A DNA stretch of 62,995 bases from Ureibacillus manganicus DSM 26584 (GTDB taxonomy: Bacteria; Bacillota; Bacilli; Bacillales_A; Planococcaceae). The notes beneath the pieces were generated by a model. That model was not told where the DNA came from and did no database searches. It worked only from the letters and a program-made list of their open reading frames with translations. Position 1 is the first letter of the stretch, and every line of letters starts with the position of its first letter. This document shows, piece after piece, positions 1-7,423 of the stretch. A program made the position numbers and the translations under genes. The DNA is taken from the NCBI RefSeq assembly GCF_000772945.1, contig NZ_JPVN01000020.1, positions 1 to 62,995 of the forward strand, read 5' to 3'.

Positions 1-215
1 ATGAATGAGAAAAAGTCTTCATAAGGCCGATGAAGACCTTTTGTGATCGAAAATGGGTGAGAAAAAGTCTTCATAAGACCGGTGAGAACCTTTTGTGATC
101 GGAAATAAGTAAGAAAAGGTCTTCATAAAACCGATGAAGACCTTTTGTGGTGGGAAAAGAATTCAAAAAAGTCGTCATAAAACCAATGAAGACCTTTTGT
201 TCATGAACTTGTTTG
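1..215. repeat. Tandem array 1, 52-bp period, hairpin units
   Basis: Four units are visible, with the core GTCTTC (GTCGTC in the last) at 15, 67, 119 and 171, exactly 52 bp apart. Each core is an inverted repeat. In the third unit the arms AAAAGGTCTTCAT (114-126) and ATGAAGACCTTTT (134-146) are perfectly complementary around a 7-nt loop. The array touches the window edge and may continue to the left. No convincing gene lies in it. Confidence 0.9.
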
Positions 216-369
216 AAATGGCCTCCATAAATGTAATGAAAAACAATGAATCGAAAAGAGTTCATAATTCAATAATATTTTTATCAATAGCCTCAACCTA
301 AAATACTTCTGAAACCCCATGTAAAAAAGATTGAAATCAGCATTAAATTAGAATACTATAATAACATTG
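216..369. other. AT-rich non-coding stretch before arsB
   Basis: Between the end of array 1 and the arsB operator I see AT-rich DNA with no gene. It presumably holds the arsB promoter, but no clear -35/-10 pair can be assigned with confidence. Confidence 0.4.
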
Positions 370-392
370 AATATAAGTATATTGTAATATAT
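370..392. promoter_or_regulatory. Putative ArsR operator 1 (arsBC)
   Basis: A 23-bp AT-rich imperfect palindrome containing ATATAAGTATAT matches the copy in front of arsR at 18 of 23 positions. It lies about 40 bp before the arsB start. Known ArsR/SmtB repressors bind such AT-rich dyads, and As(III) releases them. That the local ArsR binds here is inferred from the three shared copies in this locus. Confidence 0.65.
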
Positions 393-432
393 GAATATTC
401 AAGGAGTCTGTCATGAGGAAAGGATTATTGAA

Positions 433-1722
433 ATGGCAATTTTAGCAACATTGATTTTTTTAATTACATTACTATTTGTTATTTGGCAGCCAAGAGGTTT
501 GAATATTGGTTGGACTGCTTGTGGAGGAGCTATTCTTGCATTACTTGTTGGAGTAGTTGATTTTCAAGATGTATCCGAAGTTGTTGGGATAACTTGGAAT
601 GCAACTTTAGCGTTTGTGGCAATCATTTTAATCTCCTTAATTCTTGATCAAATAGGATTATTTGAATGGGCTGCTCTACATATGGCAAGAGCGGCAAAAG
701 GCAACGGAGTTAAAATGTTTGTCTACGTTAGTATACTAGGAGCGATTGTATCAGCACTATTTGCCAACGATGGCGCTGCATTGATTTTAACACCGATTGT
801 ACTTGCAATGGTGAGACATTTAGATTTTAAAGAGGCGATGATTTTCCCCTTCATAATGGCTAGTGGATTTATTGCCGATACAACATCATTACCACTTGTA
901 ATTAGCAATTTGGTTAATATTGTGTCTGCTGATTTCTTTAATATTGGCTTTGCAGAGTACGCAGCACGAATGTTCCTACCTAATATATTCTCGCTAATAG
1001 CAACGATTACGGTTTTGTTAATTTATTTTAGAAAGAGTATACCAAGAAATTATGACCTTTCAAAATTAAGGAACCCAAAAGATGCAATTAAAGATATGTC
1101 GATGTTCAAATTATCGTGGCTTGTATTATCCATATTAGTCATTGGTTATTTCACAAGTGGATATTTACATATTCCAGTTTCCTTCGTAGCTGGGCTTATT
1201 GCAATATTTTTTGTACTAATGGCAAGAAGGAGTTCAGTTGTGAATACAAAAGACGTTATTAAAGGCGCACCTTGGAACATTGTCTTTTTCTCTATTGGAA
1301 TGTATGTAGTTGTTTACGGATTAGGGAATGCTTGGTTAACAGGATCTCTTGCAAGTATCATTCAATTCTTTGCAGACCAAGGATTGTTTATTGCAACTAT
1401 AGCGATGGGTTTTATTGCAGCAATTTTATCTTCTGTCATGAACAATATGCCAACAGTAATGATTGATGCACTAGCAATTGCAGAGACAAGCACTACTGGC
1501 GCTGTAAGAGAAGCACTCATTTATGCGAATGTAATAGGCTCGGACTTAGGGCCAAAAATTACACCGATTGGATCCCTTGCAACATTAGTATGGCTTCATG
1601 TGCTATCTCAAAAGGGTATTAAAATCTCTTGGGGAACTTATTTTAAAACGGGAATTGTATTAACGATTCCAATTCTATTTATTACATTAGTTGGTCTATA
1701 TCTAACATTGCTAATTATATAA
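433..1722 (+). CDS. arsB: Arsenite efflux permease ArsB
   Basis: 429-aa polytopic membrane protein of the ArsB/NhaD ion transporter superfamily. It exports arsenite (and antimonite) from the cytoplasm using the proton gradient. About 10-12 hydrophobic segments fill the sequence, and the conserved [12 protein letters not shown] stretch near residue 350 is typical of ArsB. An upstream in-frame ATG at 391 has no ribosome binding site, whereas GAGGAAAGG ends 9 bp before the ATG at 433, so I start there. arsC follows 15 bp downstream, so the two are almost certainly co-transcribed. No arsA ATPase is present, so the pump should work as a secondary carrier. Confidence 0.93.
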   Translation: MAILATLIFLITLLFVIWQPRGLNIGWTACGGAILALLVGVVDFQDVSEVVGITWNATLAFVAIILISLILDQIGLFEWAALHMARAAKGNGVKMFVYVSILGAIVSALFANDGAALILTPIVLAMVRHLDFKEAMIFPFIMASGFIADTTSLPLVISNLVNIVSADFFNIGFAEYAARMFLPNIFSLIATITVLLIYFRKSIPRNYDLSKLRNPKDAIKDMSMFKLSWLVLSILVIGYFTSGYLHIPVSFVAGLIAIFFVLMARRSSVVNTKDVIKGAPWNIVFFSIGMYVVVYGLGNAWLTGSLASIIQFFADQGLFIATIAMGFIAAILSSVMNNMPTVMIDALAIAETSTTGAVREALIYANVIGSDLGPKITPIGSLATLVWLHVLSQKGIKISWGTYFKTGIVLTIPILFITLVGLYLTLLII

Positions 1723-1737
1723 AAGGAGCTAATTCAA

Positions 1738-2154
1738 ATGACGAAAAAAATAATTTACTTTTTATGTACAGGTAACTCGTGTAGAAGCCAAATGGCAGAA
1801 GGCTGGGCAAAGAAGTTACTTCCTGATTGGGAAGTAAAAAGTGCTGGGATTGAAGCACATGGACTAAATCCAAATGCAGTGAAAGCAATGAAAGAACTGG
1901 ATATTGATATTTCAAATCAAACATCAGACATCATTGACATAGAAACGGTGAACAATGCAGATTTAGTCATTACATTATGTGGTGATGCAGCTGATAAATG
2001 TCCTGTTACTCCTCCACATGTTCGACGAGAGCATTGGGGCTTTGACGATCCTGCCAAAGCAGAAGGAACTGATGAAGAAAAGTGGACTGTTTTCCAACGT
2101 GTTCGGGATGAAATAGGTGTGCGCATTCAAAAGTTTGCTGAAATTGGTGAATAA
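1738..2154 (+). CDS. arsC: Thioredoxin-dependent arsenate reductase ArsC
   Basis: 138 aa, the usual length for the Bacillus/Staphylococcus pI258-type enzyme, which has a low-molecular-weight phosphotyrosine phosphatase fold. It reduces As(V) to As(III), which ArsB then exports. The P-loop CTGNSCRS gives nucleophile Cys10 and Cys15. The resolving pair of the disulfide cascade is Cys81 and Cys88 in LCGDAADKC. The ribosome binding site AAAGGAG precedes the ATG. Second gene of the arsBC unit. Confidence 0.95.
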   Translation: MTKKIIYFLCTGNSCRSQMAEGWAKKLLPDWEVKSAGIEAHGLNPNAVKAMKELDIDISNQTSDIIDIETVNNADLVITLCGDAADKCPVTPPHVRREHWGFDDPAKAEGTDEEKWTVFQRVRDEIGVRIQKFAEIGE

Positions 2155-2198
2155 ACTTTAAAAATTAAATGGTTGCAAATTGGAAATAATAATATTAA

Positions 2199-2221
2199 TA
2201 TATAAGCATATACTTATATAT
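2199..2221. promoter_or_regulatory. Putative ArsR operator 2 (arsR)
   Basis: Near-palindromic 23-mer (ATATAAG / CTTATAT arms) ending 16 bp before the arsR start. It is the best dyad of the three copies in the locus and would give arsR autoregulation. Binding is inferred. Confidence 0.7.
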
Positions 2222-2237
2222 AACGGGGTGACAAGGA

Positions 2238-2540
2238 ATGGACATTCAATTTTTGGAAAAGCAGTTAAAAGCGGTATCAGATGCAAATCGTCTCACTTTA
2301 CTTAGTTGTTTGAAGTCAGGTGAAACTTGTGTTTGTGACTTAGTGGATGTCATTGGCCTTTCTCAGCCAGCAGTTAGTCAACAGTTAAAAAAGCTTGAAG
2401 AAGCAGGCATAGTAACTGCTCGCAAAGTAGGAACATGGAAACACTACAGAATTGTTGAAGAACAATCACCTGCAATTAGAGCAATTATAGATCAATTAGA
2501 AACAAAATCACCAAATCAGTGTACTACATGTCAATCTTAA
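2238..2540 (+). CDS. arsR: Arsenic-responsive repressor ArsR
   Basis: 100-aa winged-helix protein of the ArsR/SmtB family. The As(III)-sensing motif ETCVCDL (Cys31, Cys33) lies in the alpha-3 region as in classical ArsR. The recognition helix reads SQPAVSQQLKKLEEAG. A further Cys pair (Cys95, Cys98) sits at the C terminus and could add a ligand. The start has a GGGGTGA ribosome binding site. The family represses its ars operon and is released by trivalent arsenic. Here arsR lies between two resistance units rather than first in one operon. Confidence 0.93.
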   Translation: MDIQFLEKQLKAVSDANRLTLLSCLKSGETCVCDLVDVIGLSQPAVSQQLKKLEEAGIVTARKVGTWKHYRIVEEQSPAIRAIIDQLETKSPNQCTTCQS

Positions 2541-2558
2541 CTATGTGGGAGAGATTTT

Positions 2559-2768
2559 ATGCTTGTTCATCATTCAGGTAACAAAAGTAAAGAATTCTTT
2601 TACTCGTATATGAAGCTAATTTTGTTATCGAGAACTTTTTCATACGCTGAACTGCAAAACTTTGTTGAAAATCATTTCTTTAAAGGTAATTTAGAAGAAT
2701 ATGGTACACATACAAAAGAACAATACAAACAAGCATTACAACTAATTCAACAAGAAATAAATAGGTAG
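2559..2768 (+). CDS. Unknown 69-aa protein in the ars locus
   Basis: A small basic, aromatic-rich protein with no Cys, no signal peptide and no membrane segment. A GGGAGAG ribosome binding site stands 8 bp before the ATG, and it starts 18 bp after arsR, so it is probably co-transcribed with the repressor. It is predicted mostly helical (residues 12-65). I recognise no family. Absence of Cys argues against direct arsenic binding. Conservation next to arsR in relatives would be the main clue to its role. Confidence 0.6.
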   Translation: MLVHHSGNKSKEFFYSYMKLILLSRTFSYAELQNFVENHFFKGNLEEYGTHTKEQYKQALQLIQQEINR

Positions 2769-2795
2769 CACTATGCTACTTATTTATTTAAAAAG

Positions 2796-2818
2796 TATAT
2801 AAGCAAATGATTATATAT
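2796..2818. promoter_or_regulatory. Putative ArsR operator 3 (flavoprotein-arsN1)
   Basis: This 23-mer is identical to the arsR copy at 20 positions (TATATAAGCA ... TTATATAT) and directly precedes the flavoprotein ribosome binding site. It suggests that the flavoprotein-arsN1 unit is induced by arsenic together with arsBC and arsR. Confidence 0.65.
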
Positions 2819-2831
2819 GGGGGTAATTAAA

Positions 2832-4133
2832 ATGAAGATGACTTTTAATATTTTGAATCAATCTTGTTGCAAATCTGATCCTATGCTACCAATTGCAATT
2901 ATAGGGGCGGGACCAGTGGGGCTTGCTGCGGCTGCACATCTCACAGCAAGAAATATACCATTTATCCTTTTAGAAAAGGGAAACGAAGTAGGTGCAAATA
3001 TCAAAACTTGGGGGCATGTAAAGCTGTTTTCACCTTGGAAATATAACATGGATCAAGTTGCAAAAAATTTGCTACTACAAACAGATTGGCAATTACCGAA
3101 CGAGGAAATCATTCCAACTGGCCAAGAAATGATTGATCAATACTTAAAACCATTATCTGATTTAGATAAAATTAAGCCATCTTTATATATAAATCATCAA
3201 GTCATTTCTATTAGTCGCAAATTGAACGATAAATTGAAATCCAAAAATAGAAACACGCAACCATTTATTATTTATGTTGAAAGTGATGGTAGGTTAAAAA
3301 CATTTGAAGCCCGTGCAGTTCTTGATGCGACAGGTACTTGGGGTAATCCAAATCCTGCACAAGGAAATGGCGTGTGGCTTCCATTAGAAAAATCATTGAA
3401 AGAGCATATTGACTATCACATTCCTAATTGCCATGCCAATCCAACAGTCTATGCGAACAAAAAAATAGCTGTAATAGGTGGAGGACACTCTGCCATCAAT
3501 TCACTATTAAATTTGGTGAAATTGAAAAAAGAAGCTCCATCAACAAAAATTACTTGGATTTTAAGAAAGGAAAACATTGAACTTGCTTATGGTGGTGAAC
3601 AGAATGATGAGCTAGCTGAAAGAGGTGCACTTGGTTCCAAAATTCGCCAACTTGTTGAAGATGAAATAATTAAGGTGATCACACCTTTCTTTATTACATC
3701 AATAAACGATGGAGAAAAAATCTCTATTATAGGTACGAGTAGAAATGAAGAAATAATATTAGAAGGATTTGACCGATTAATCGTAAATACAGGTAGCAGA
3801 CCAGACTTTTCGATGAATAGTGAACTTCGTTTAAGTATTGATTCTACAACTGAAAGTGTTACAGCATTAGCTCCATTAATTGACCCAAATGTCCATAGTT
3901 GTGGAACAGTTAGACCACACGGAGAGCTGGAATTACGTCAACCTGAGGAAAGTTTCTATGTAGTCGGAGCAAAAAGTTATGGTCGTGCTCCTACTTTCTT
4001 AATGGCAACAGGATACGAACAAGTTCGTTCCATCACTTCTTATTTAGCGGGTGATTTAGTAAGTGCAAAACGTGTGGAATTAAATTTACCTGAGACAGGT
4101 GTATGTAATAGTAGGATAAATGAATGTTGTTAG
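2832..4133 (+). CDS. FAD/NAD(P)-binding monooxygenase-like flavoprotein (ArsO-like)
   Basis: 433 aa with two Rossmann motifs: GAGPVG at residues 25-30 for FAD, and a second glycine-rich GGGHSA motif near residue 217 for NAD(P)H. This is the layout of flavin monooxygenases and related pyridine-nucleotide oxidoreductases. Homologous flavoproteins occur in other ars clusters, where an oxidation or reduction of arsenicals is assumed. The exact reaction cannot be read from sequence. Vicinal cysteines occur at both ends (Cys12-Cys13 and Cys432-Cys433, plus Cys425), suited to trivalent arsenic. An in-frame ATG at 2817 lacks a Shine-Dalgarno, while GGGGG sits 8 bp before the ATG at 2832. arsN1 follows 24 bp downstream. 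Confidence 0.75.
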   Translation: MKMTFNILNQSCCKSDPMLPIAIIGAGPVGLAAAAHLTARNIPFILLEKGNEVGANIKTWGHVKLFSPWKYNMDQVAKNLLLQTDWQLPNEEIIPTGQEMIDQYLKPLSDLDKIKPSLYINHQVISISRKLNDKLKSKNRNTQPFIIYVESDGRLKTFEARAVLDATGTWGNPNPAQGNGVWLPLEKSLKEHIDYHIPNCHANPTVYANKKIAVIGGGHSAINSLLNLVKLKKEAPSTKITWILRKENIELAYGGEQNDELAERGALGSKIRQLVEDEIIKVITPFFITSINDGEKISIIGTSRNEEIILEGFDRLIVNTGSRPDFSMNSELRLSIDSTTESVTALAPLIDPNVHSCGTVRPHGELELRQPEESFYVVGAKSYGRAPTFLMATGYEQVRSITSYLAGDLVSAKRVELNLPETGVCNSRINECC

Positions 4134-4157
4134 TAGACTTTAAGTGGGGGATTTCAT

Positions 4158-4643
4158 ATGATAGTTCGTCAGTTAATGGAAACGGATCTAGATCAGGTGC
4201 TCAAAATATATGGTGAGGGATTAGCTACAAAATGTGCAACTTTTGAAACGAATATTCCATCCAAAGAAGTATGGCATAAGAAGTATCATCCAACATTACG
4301 TTTTGCAGCGGAAATTGAGGGGAAAGTAGTTGGATGGATAACACTTTCTCAAGTATCTAGCAGAGAAGTGTATCGCGGTGTAGGTGAAATTAGTGTATAT
4401 ATTAGTGAATTAGCGCGGGGAAAAGGTGTAGGAACATTATTAATGGAAAAAATGATTCAAGAAAGTGAAAAAGAAGGATTTTGGACACTTGAATCATCTA
4501 TATTTGCTATCAATAGTGCAAGTATTGCACTTCATGAAAAAGTAGGTTTTCGTATAGTTGGCACTCGAGAAAAAATCGCAATGCGAGATGGTAAATGGCA
4601 CAATACAACAATCATGGAAAGAAGAAGTAAAGTGCTTGTTTAA
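4158..4643 (+). CDS. arsN1: ArsN1-type GNAT acetyltransferase (arsinothricin/phosphinothricin family)
   Basis: 161-aa GNAT enzyme. The N-terminal signature with ATFETNIPS, followed by a W-x-x-K-x-H segment, and the acetyl-CoA loop RGKGVG (about residues 95-100) are those of the phosphinothricin/methionine sulfoximine acetyltransferases. In ars operons these are called ArsN1 and inactivate the arsenic antibiotic arsinothricin by N-acetylation. The GTGGGGG ribosome binding site precedes the ATG. Location behind an ArsR-like operator and the flavoprotein supports the organoarsenical role. Without that context it could equally be a phosphinothricin acetyltransferase. Confidence 0.78.
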   Translation: MIVRQLMETDLDQVLKIYGEGLATKCATFETNIPSKEVWHKKYHPTLRFAAEIEGKVVGWITLSQVSSREVYRGVGEISVYISELARGKGVGTLLMEKMIQESEKEGFWTLESSIFAINSASIALHEKVGFRIVGTREKIAMRDGKWHNTTIMERRSKVLV

Positions 4644-4730
4644 ACTACTAATGTGCAACCAATTCCAATAATTTCCGTCTGTAATTCGGAAGTGTCCTCA
4701 GGTAACGAAAAACTGTACGGAGGTTATTGA

Positions 4731-5267
4731 ATGGTGAAAAGCTATAATTTATGGTCGTTCTTATTGATTCTACTTTGTTTCTTTTTTTCGGGCTATTGGA
4801 TTTACTCAAATATAAACAATACTTGGCAGATCACACCTCCAGTTTACGTGCTACTTATACTAAGTATTGCTGCCTTTATCTTAGCTATATGTGGATTTAA
4901 AAATACTTATAGTGTATGGTCAGCAATTCGAAATTGGATAGCTGTAATACTTTCACTATTGGTTACACTGTTCTTATCTTTTGTCTTTTTACTTTGGATA
5001 TTTTTCTCTGGACTTGGGGCTAATGAGCATATAAAAACAGTCCAGTCACCAGATGGCCATTACACGATTGATTTTTATCGTTGGGATGCAGGAGCAGCAG
5101 GTACTTTTGGGATACGTGGGGAGTTGAATGGTCCTCTTTGGTTTAAAAAACGAATTTACCTTGAAAGACGTATCGAGACTGTGGAAGTTGAATGGATTAA
5201 TGATAATAAAATATCTATTAATAATCACGTCTTAGACATGGATGTAGAAGAAACATATGGGTATTAG
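4731..5267 (+). CDS. DUF5412-like membrane protein
   Basis: 178 aa with three hydrophobic segments (about 7-25, 35-55, 68-92), followed by an extracytoplasmic C-terminal domain. That domain has the block SPDGHYTIDFYRWDAGAAG and then RGELNGPLWFKKRIY, which I associate with the DUF5412 family of Bacillales. The function is unknown. The ribosome binding site is CGGAGG. It stands alone, 87 bp after arsN1, and does not appear to belong to the ars locus. Confidence 0.65.
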   Translation: MVKSYNLWSFLLILLCFFFSGYWIYSNINNTWQITPPVYVLLILSIAAFILAICGFKNTYSVWSAIRNWIAVILSLLVTLFLSFVFLLWIFFSGLGANEHIKTVQSPDGHYTIDFYRWDAGAAGTFGIRGELNGPLWFKKRIYLERRIETVEVEWINDNKISINNHVLDMDVEETYGY

Positions 5268-5352
5268 TGTTGTTCAGATATAAAAATTGTTAAAAACCTT
5301 TTCATAGTAGGTTTACAATACTGTAATATGAATTATAATACTATTGGTGATA

Positions 5353-5562
5353 ATGATGAAAATATCTGATAAAGAACTTGCGACTCTTTATATAAAATAT
5401 AAAAAAGATAAAAAAATTTATAAACAGAGACAAAAAGAACGAGGCTCACTTGTTGATCTAAATCATTATCTTGAGGTTAAGAAAAGTTTATCGATTTTAA
5501 AAATGGAAATGAGTCATCGTGGGTTAACTAAAAAGAAAGCTAAAAAAATAAGTAAGTGCTAA
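5353..5562 (+). CDS. Small lysine-rich protein, unknown
   Basis: About 69 aa (start at 5353 or 5356), highly basic with a coiled, helix-prone middle (repeated K, E and L) and a lysine-rich C terminus ending KKAKKISKC. The weak GGTGA ribosome binding site just before the ATG pair decides against the more upstream TTG at 5344. A good terminator follows at once, which supports a real small transcript. No family recognised. Confidence 0.5.
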   Translation: MMKISDKELATLYIKYKKDKKIYKQRQKERGSLVDLNHYLEVKKSLSILKMEMSHRGLTKKKAKKISKC

Positions 5563-5593
5563 AATCCTATTTCTTAACGAAGTAGGATTTTTT
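5562..5593 (+). terminator. Rho-independent terminator
   Basis: AAATCCTA / TAGGATTT stem followed by a T run, directly behind the small lysine-rich gene. Confidence 0.8.
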
Positions 5594-5742
5594 ATTTGAG
5601 TATAAATAACGAAATTGGTTCAAATTAGGCTAAATGTATGAAATCACACGATTTTAGTCAACCATGAAAATTTTCCCAAAATAAATAGGACAAATTAGCC
5701 CCCTCATATACATGTAGAGAATACAAAATTAGGAGGGAGTTT

Positions 5743-6531
5743 ATGATTAATCCTATTGTTGCGCGGTCGCTAAATGAAATTCAATTCTGGGCAAGAATTA
5801 TGAAGGAACATTCTTTATTTTTAAAATTAGGGTTCACATATGATCAAAAGAATTTAGTTGTTGAAGCACAGCAATTTTACGATTTGTTTGAAAGGATAGA
5901 GGAAAAGCTAAGTCGATTTTCAGTAAACTCTGATTTACGTGCAGTTCAAGCATTTAATAACGAGGTATACCAAGCTGCAGTTCACATTTGGGCATTTAAA
6001 AGGAGAATATTGGACTTAACTTTACGTTGTGAAATCCTGACTAATAATTATCCGTTATTAGTGGACCATACTAGCCGAGAAGCTGCTTATTTTGCAAGAA
6101 GATTAAAGGAACTTAATGAAGGTGTATTAGCACCGAAACCTGATGATATTATTAAAGAAAATGTATTTTTCCTAAAAATCATGGCAGACCATGCTAAGTT
6201 TATTGGCCACCTGTTAGACCCTTCAGAACGGAAATTAGTAGATCAAGCAAGGGATTTTAGTCATGACTTTGACCAATTGTTATTCCAGGCACAAGATTTA
6301 GATCACATGCGACCACAATCTGAAACAAGACCACTATTAGACCAAATGTTAGATCAAAATAGAGTATCTACGAAATCTTTAAGGGACTTTAAGAAACAGG
6401 CAAGAGAGCTAATCGAGGAATGTCGTATTAAGAGTAATATTCATCCACTTCTTGCAGACCATACATTTAGAGAAGCAGAGAGATTCTTAGAAATCATTGA
6501 TATGTATGAAGCGCATTTGAATGCACAATGA
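5743..6531 (+). CDS. DUF2935 protein with internally duplicated His-rich helical domain
   Basis: 262 aa, all-helical. It consists of two copies of one module: residues about 10-125 and about 138-255. Each copy carries an EH/DH pair in the first helix (EHSLFL at 22-27; DHAKFI at 149-154) and a second LL-x-DHT-x-REA segment (DHTSREA from 108; DHTFREA from 239). The spacing of His and Glu resembles a ferritin-like metal-binding four-helix bundle. That is inference; DUF2935 has no established function. Strong AGGAGGGAG ribosome binding site; monocistronic with its own terminator. Confidence 0.8.
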   Translation: MINPIVARSLNEIQFWARIMKEHSLFLKLGFTYDQKNLVVEAQQFYDLFERIEEKLSRFSVNSDLRAVQAFNNEVYQAAVHIWAFKRRILDLTLRCEILTNNYPLLVDHTSREAAYFARRLKELNEGVLAPKPDDIIKENVFFLKIMADHAKFIGHLLDPSERKLVDQARDFSHDFDQLLFQAQDLDHMRPQSETRPLLDQMLDQNRVSTKSLRDFKKQARELIEECRIKSNIHPLLADHTFREAERFLEIIDMYEAHLNAQ

Positions 6532-6553
6532 CTAATTAAGAATAGTGGTGACT

Positions 6554-6594
6554 AAAAGCGTTAATTCTCATTCAATTAAGAATTAATGCTTTTT
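6554..6594 (+). terminator. Terminator (GCGTTAAT family)
   Basis: AAAGCGTTAATTCT pairs with AGAATTAATGCTTT before a T run. A longer relative of the terminator family seen after many plus-strand genes in this window. Confidence 0.85.
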
Positions 6595-6793
6595 AGTGTT
6601 TAATCAGTGTTTAACAAGCCTATATTAAGAGGGAAAGTACGCGTACCACCTCATATTATAGGAAAGGTAAGGGAATTGCTGAACGTATTTGTAGCTATTG
6701 TGTAATTTCTGTAAGAGTAGCAATAATTCCATAATCCATGCGACGGATAAAAAACCACCTCTGACTCAAAATAAGGGTGATGGAGGTGATAGT

Positions 6794-6961
6794 ATGGGTA
6801 GCAACAAACATAAAAACAACAAAACACAAAATAAAACAAAACAACAAAATCAAAACCAAAATGCAAACAGACAGCGTGCTAACCGTGAGGAGTTCGCTGA
6901 GGAAGTAAACGTTAAACGCAATAATAACAATCAAAACAACAATGACTGTGAAGATTGTTAA
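6794..6961 (+). CDS. Small Asn/Gln/Lys-rich protein, possibly spore-associated
   Basis: 55-aa, very hydrophilic, rich in Asn, Gln and Lys, with a C-terminal CEDC. A near-perfect GGAGGTGAT ribosome binding site sits 4-5 bp before the ATG at 6794, so longer upstream readings are rejected. The REEFAEE segment is faintly like gamma-type small acid-soluble spore proteins, but this is weak. A strong terminator follows. Composition fits small spore-core or coat proteins of Bacillales; no firm assignment. Confidence 0.6.
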   Translation: MGSNKHKNNKTQNKTKQQNQNQNANRQRANREEFAEEVNVKRNNNNQNNNDCEDC

Positions 6962-7019
6962 CACGTTAGACAGTTACGCTTAGAAAGTAACATAAATTAA
7001 TTACTTACCTCAGTCAGAA

Positions 7020-7063
7020 CCCTAATAGAGAACACTTTTAAAAAAGTGTCTATTAGGGTTTTA
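7020..7063 (+). terminator. Strong terminator
   Basis: CCCTAATAGA ... ACACTTTT pairs with AAGTGT ... TATTAGGG and is followed by TTTT. Ends the small Asn-rich gene. Confidence 0.9.
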
Positions 7064-7117
7064 ACTTATCATTAACTGTTCATGAGTGAATTATTACAAC
7101 GGAAGGGGTCATTAATA

Positions 7118-7318
7118 ATGGAACATGGCAAGGTAAAATGGTTTAACTCAGAAAAGGGGTTCGGATTTATTGAACGTGAAGATGGCGAGGATGTATTCGT
7201 GCATTTCTCAAGTATCGGAGGTGAAGGATTCAAATCATTAGAAGAAGGGCAAAGTGTTACGTTTGAAGTAGAAGACGGACAACGTGGTCCACAAGCTAAA
7301 AACGTTCAAAAAGCATAA
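7118..7318 (+). CDS. Cold-shock protein (CspA/CspB family)
   Basis: 66 aa, the standard length of this family. Single OB fold with RNP1 KGFGFI and RNP2 VFVHF, which bind single-stranded RNA/DNA and keep mRNA unfolded. The start at 7118 has GGAAGGGG upstream and begins [10 protein letters not shown] as in other Csp proteins; an in-frame ATG at 7082 is rejected. Monocistronic, with a terminator directly behind. Which paralogue (cspB, cspC, cspD) cannot be said. Confidence 0.97.
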   Translation: MEHGKVKWFNSEKGFGFIEREDGEDVFVHFSSIGGEGFKSLEEGQSVTFEVEDGQRGPQAKNVQKA

Positions 7319-7323
7319 CTTTA

Positions 7324-7350
7324 AATAGACCCAATTTGGGTCTATTTTTA
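7324..7350 (+). terminator. Terminator of csp gene
   Basis: AATAGACCCAA / TTGGGTCTATT stem followed by T run. Confidence 0.9.
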
Positions 7351-7423
7351 ATGCAACTCACTCTCTGTATAAACTTATATTTCACGCCAATAATAAGTAG
7401 GAAATTAAGGGAGGGAGTACTTG

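Noticed and set aside
71..265. A minus-strand frame of 64 codons
   Set aside because: Runs through the hairpin units of array 1; repeated peptide is a by-product.
2817..2831. Upstream ATG as start of the flavoprotein
   Set aside because: No ribosome binding site; the GGGGG following it is the Shine-Dalgarno for the ATG at 2832.
6651..6964. Long minus-strand frames opposite the Asn-rich gene
   Set aside because: They are the mirror of a low-complexity coding sequence (AAC/AAA codons read as TTT/GTT) and lack start signals.
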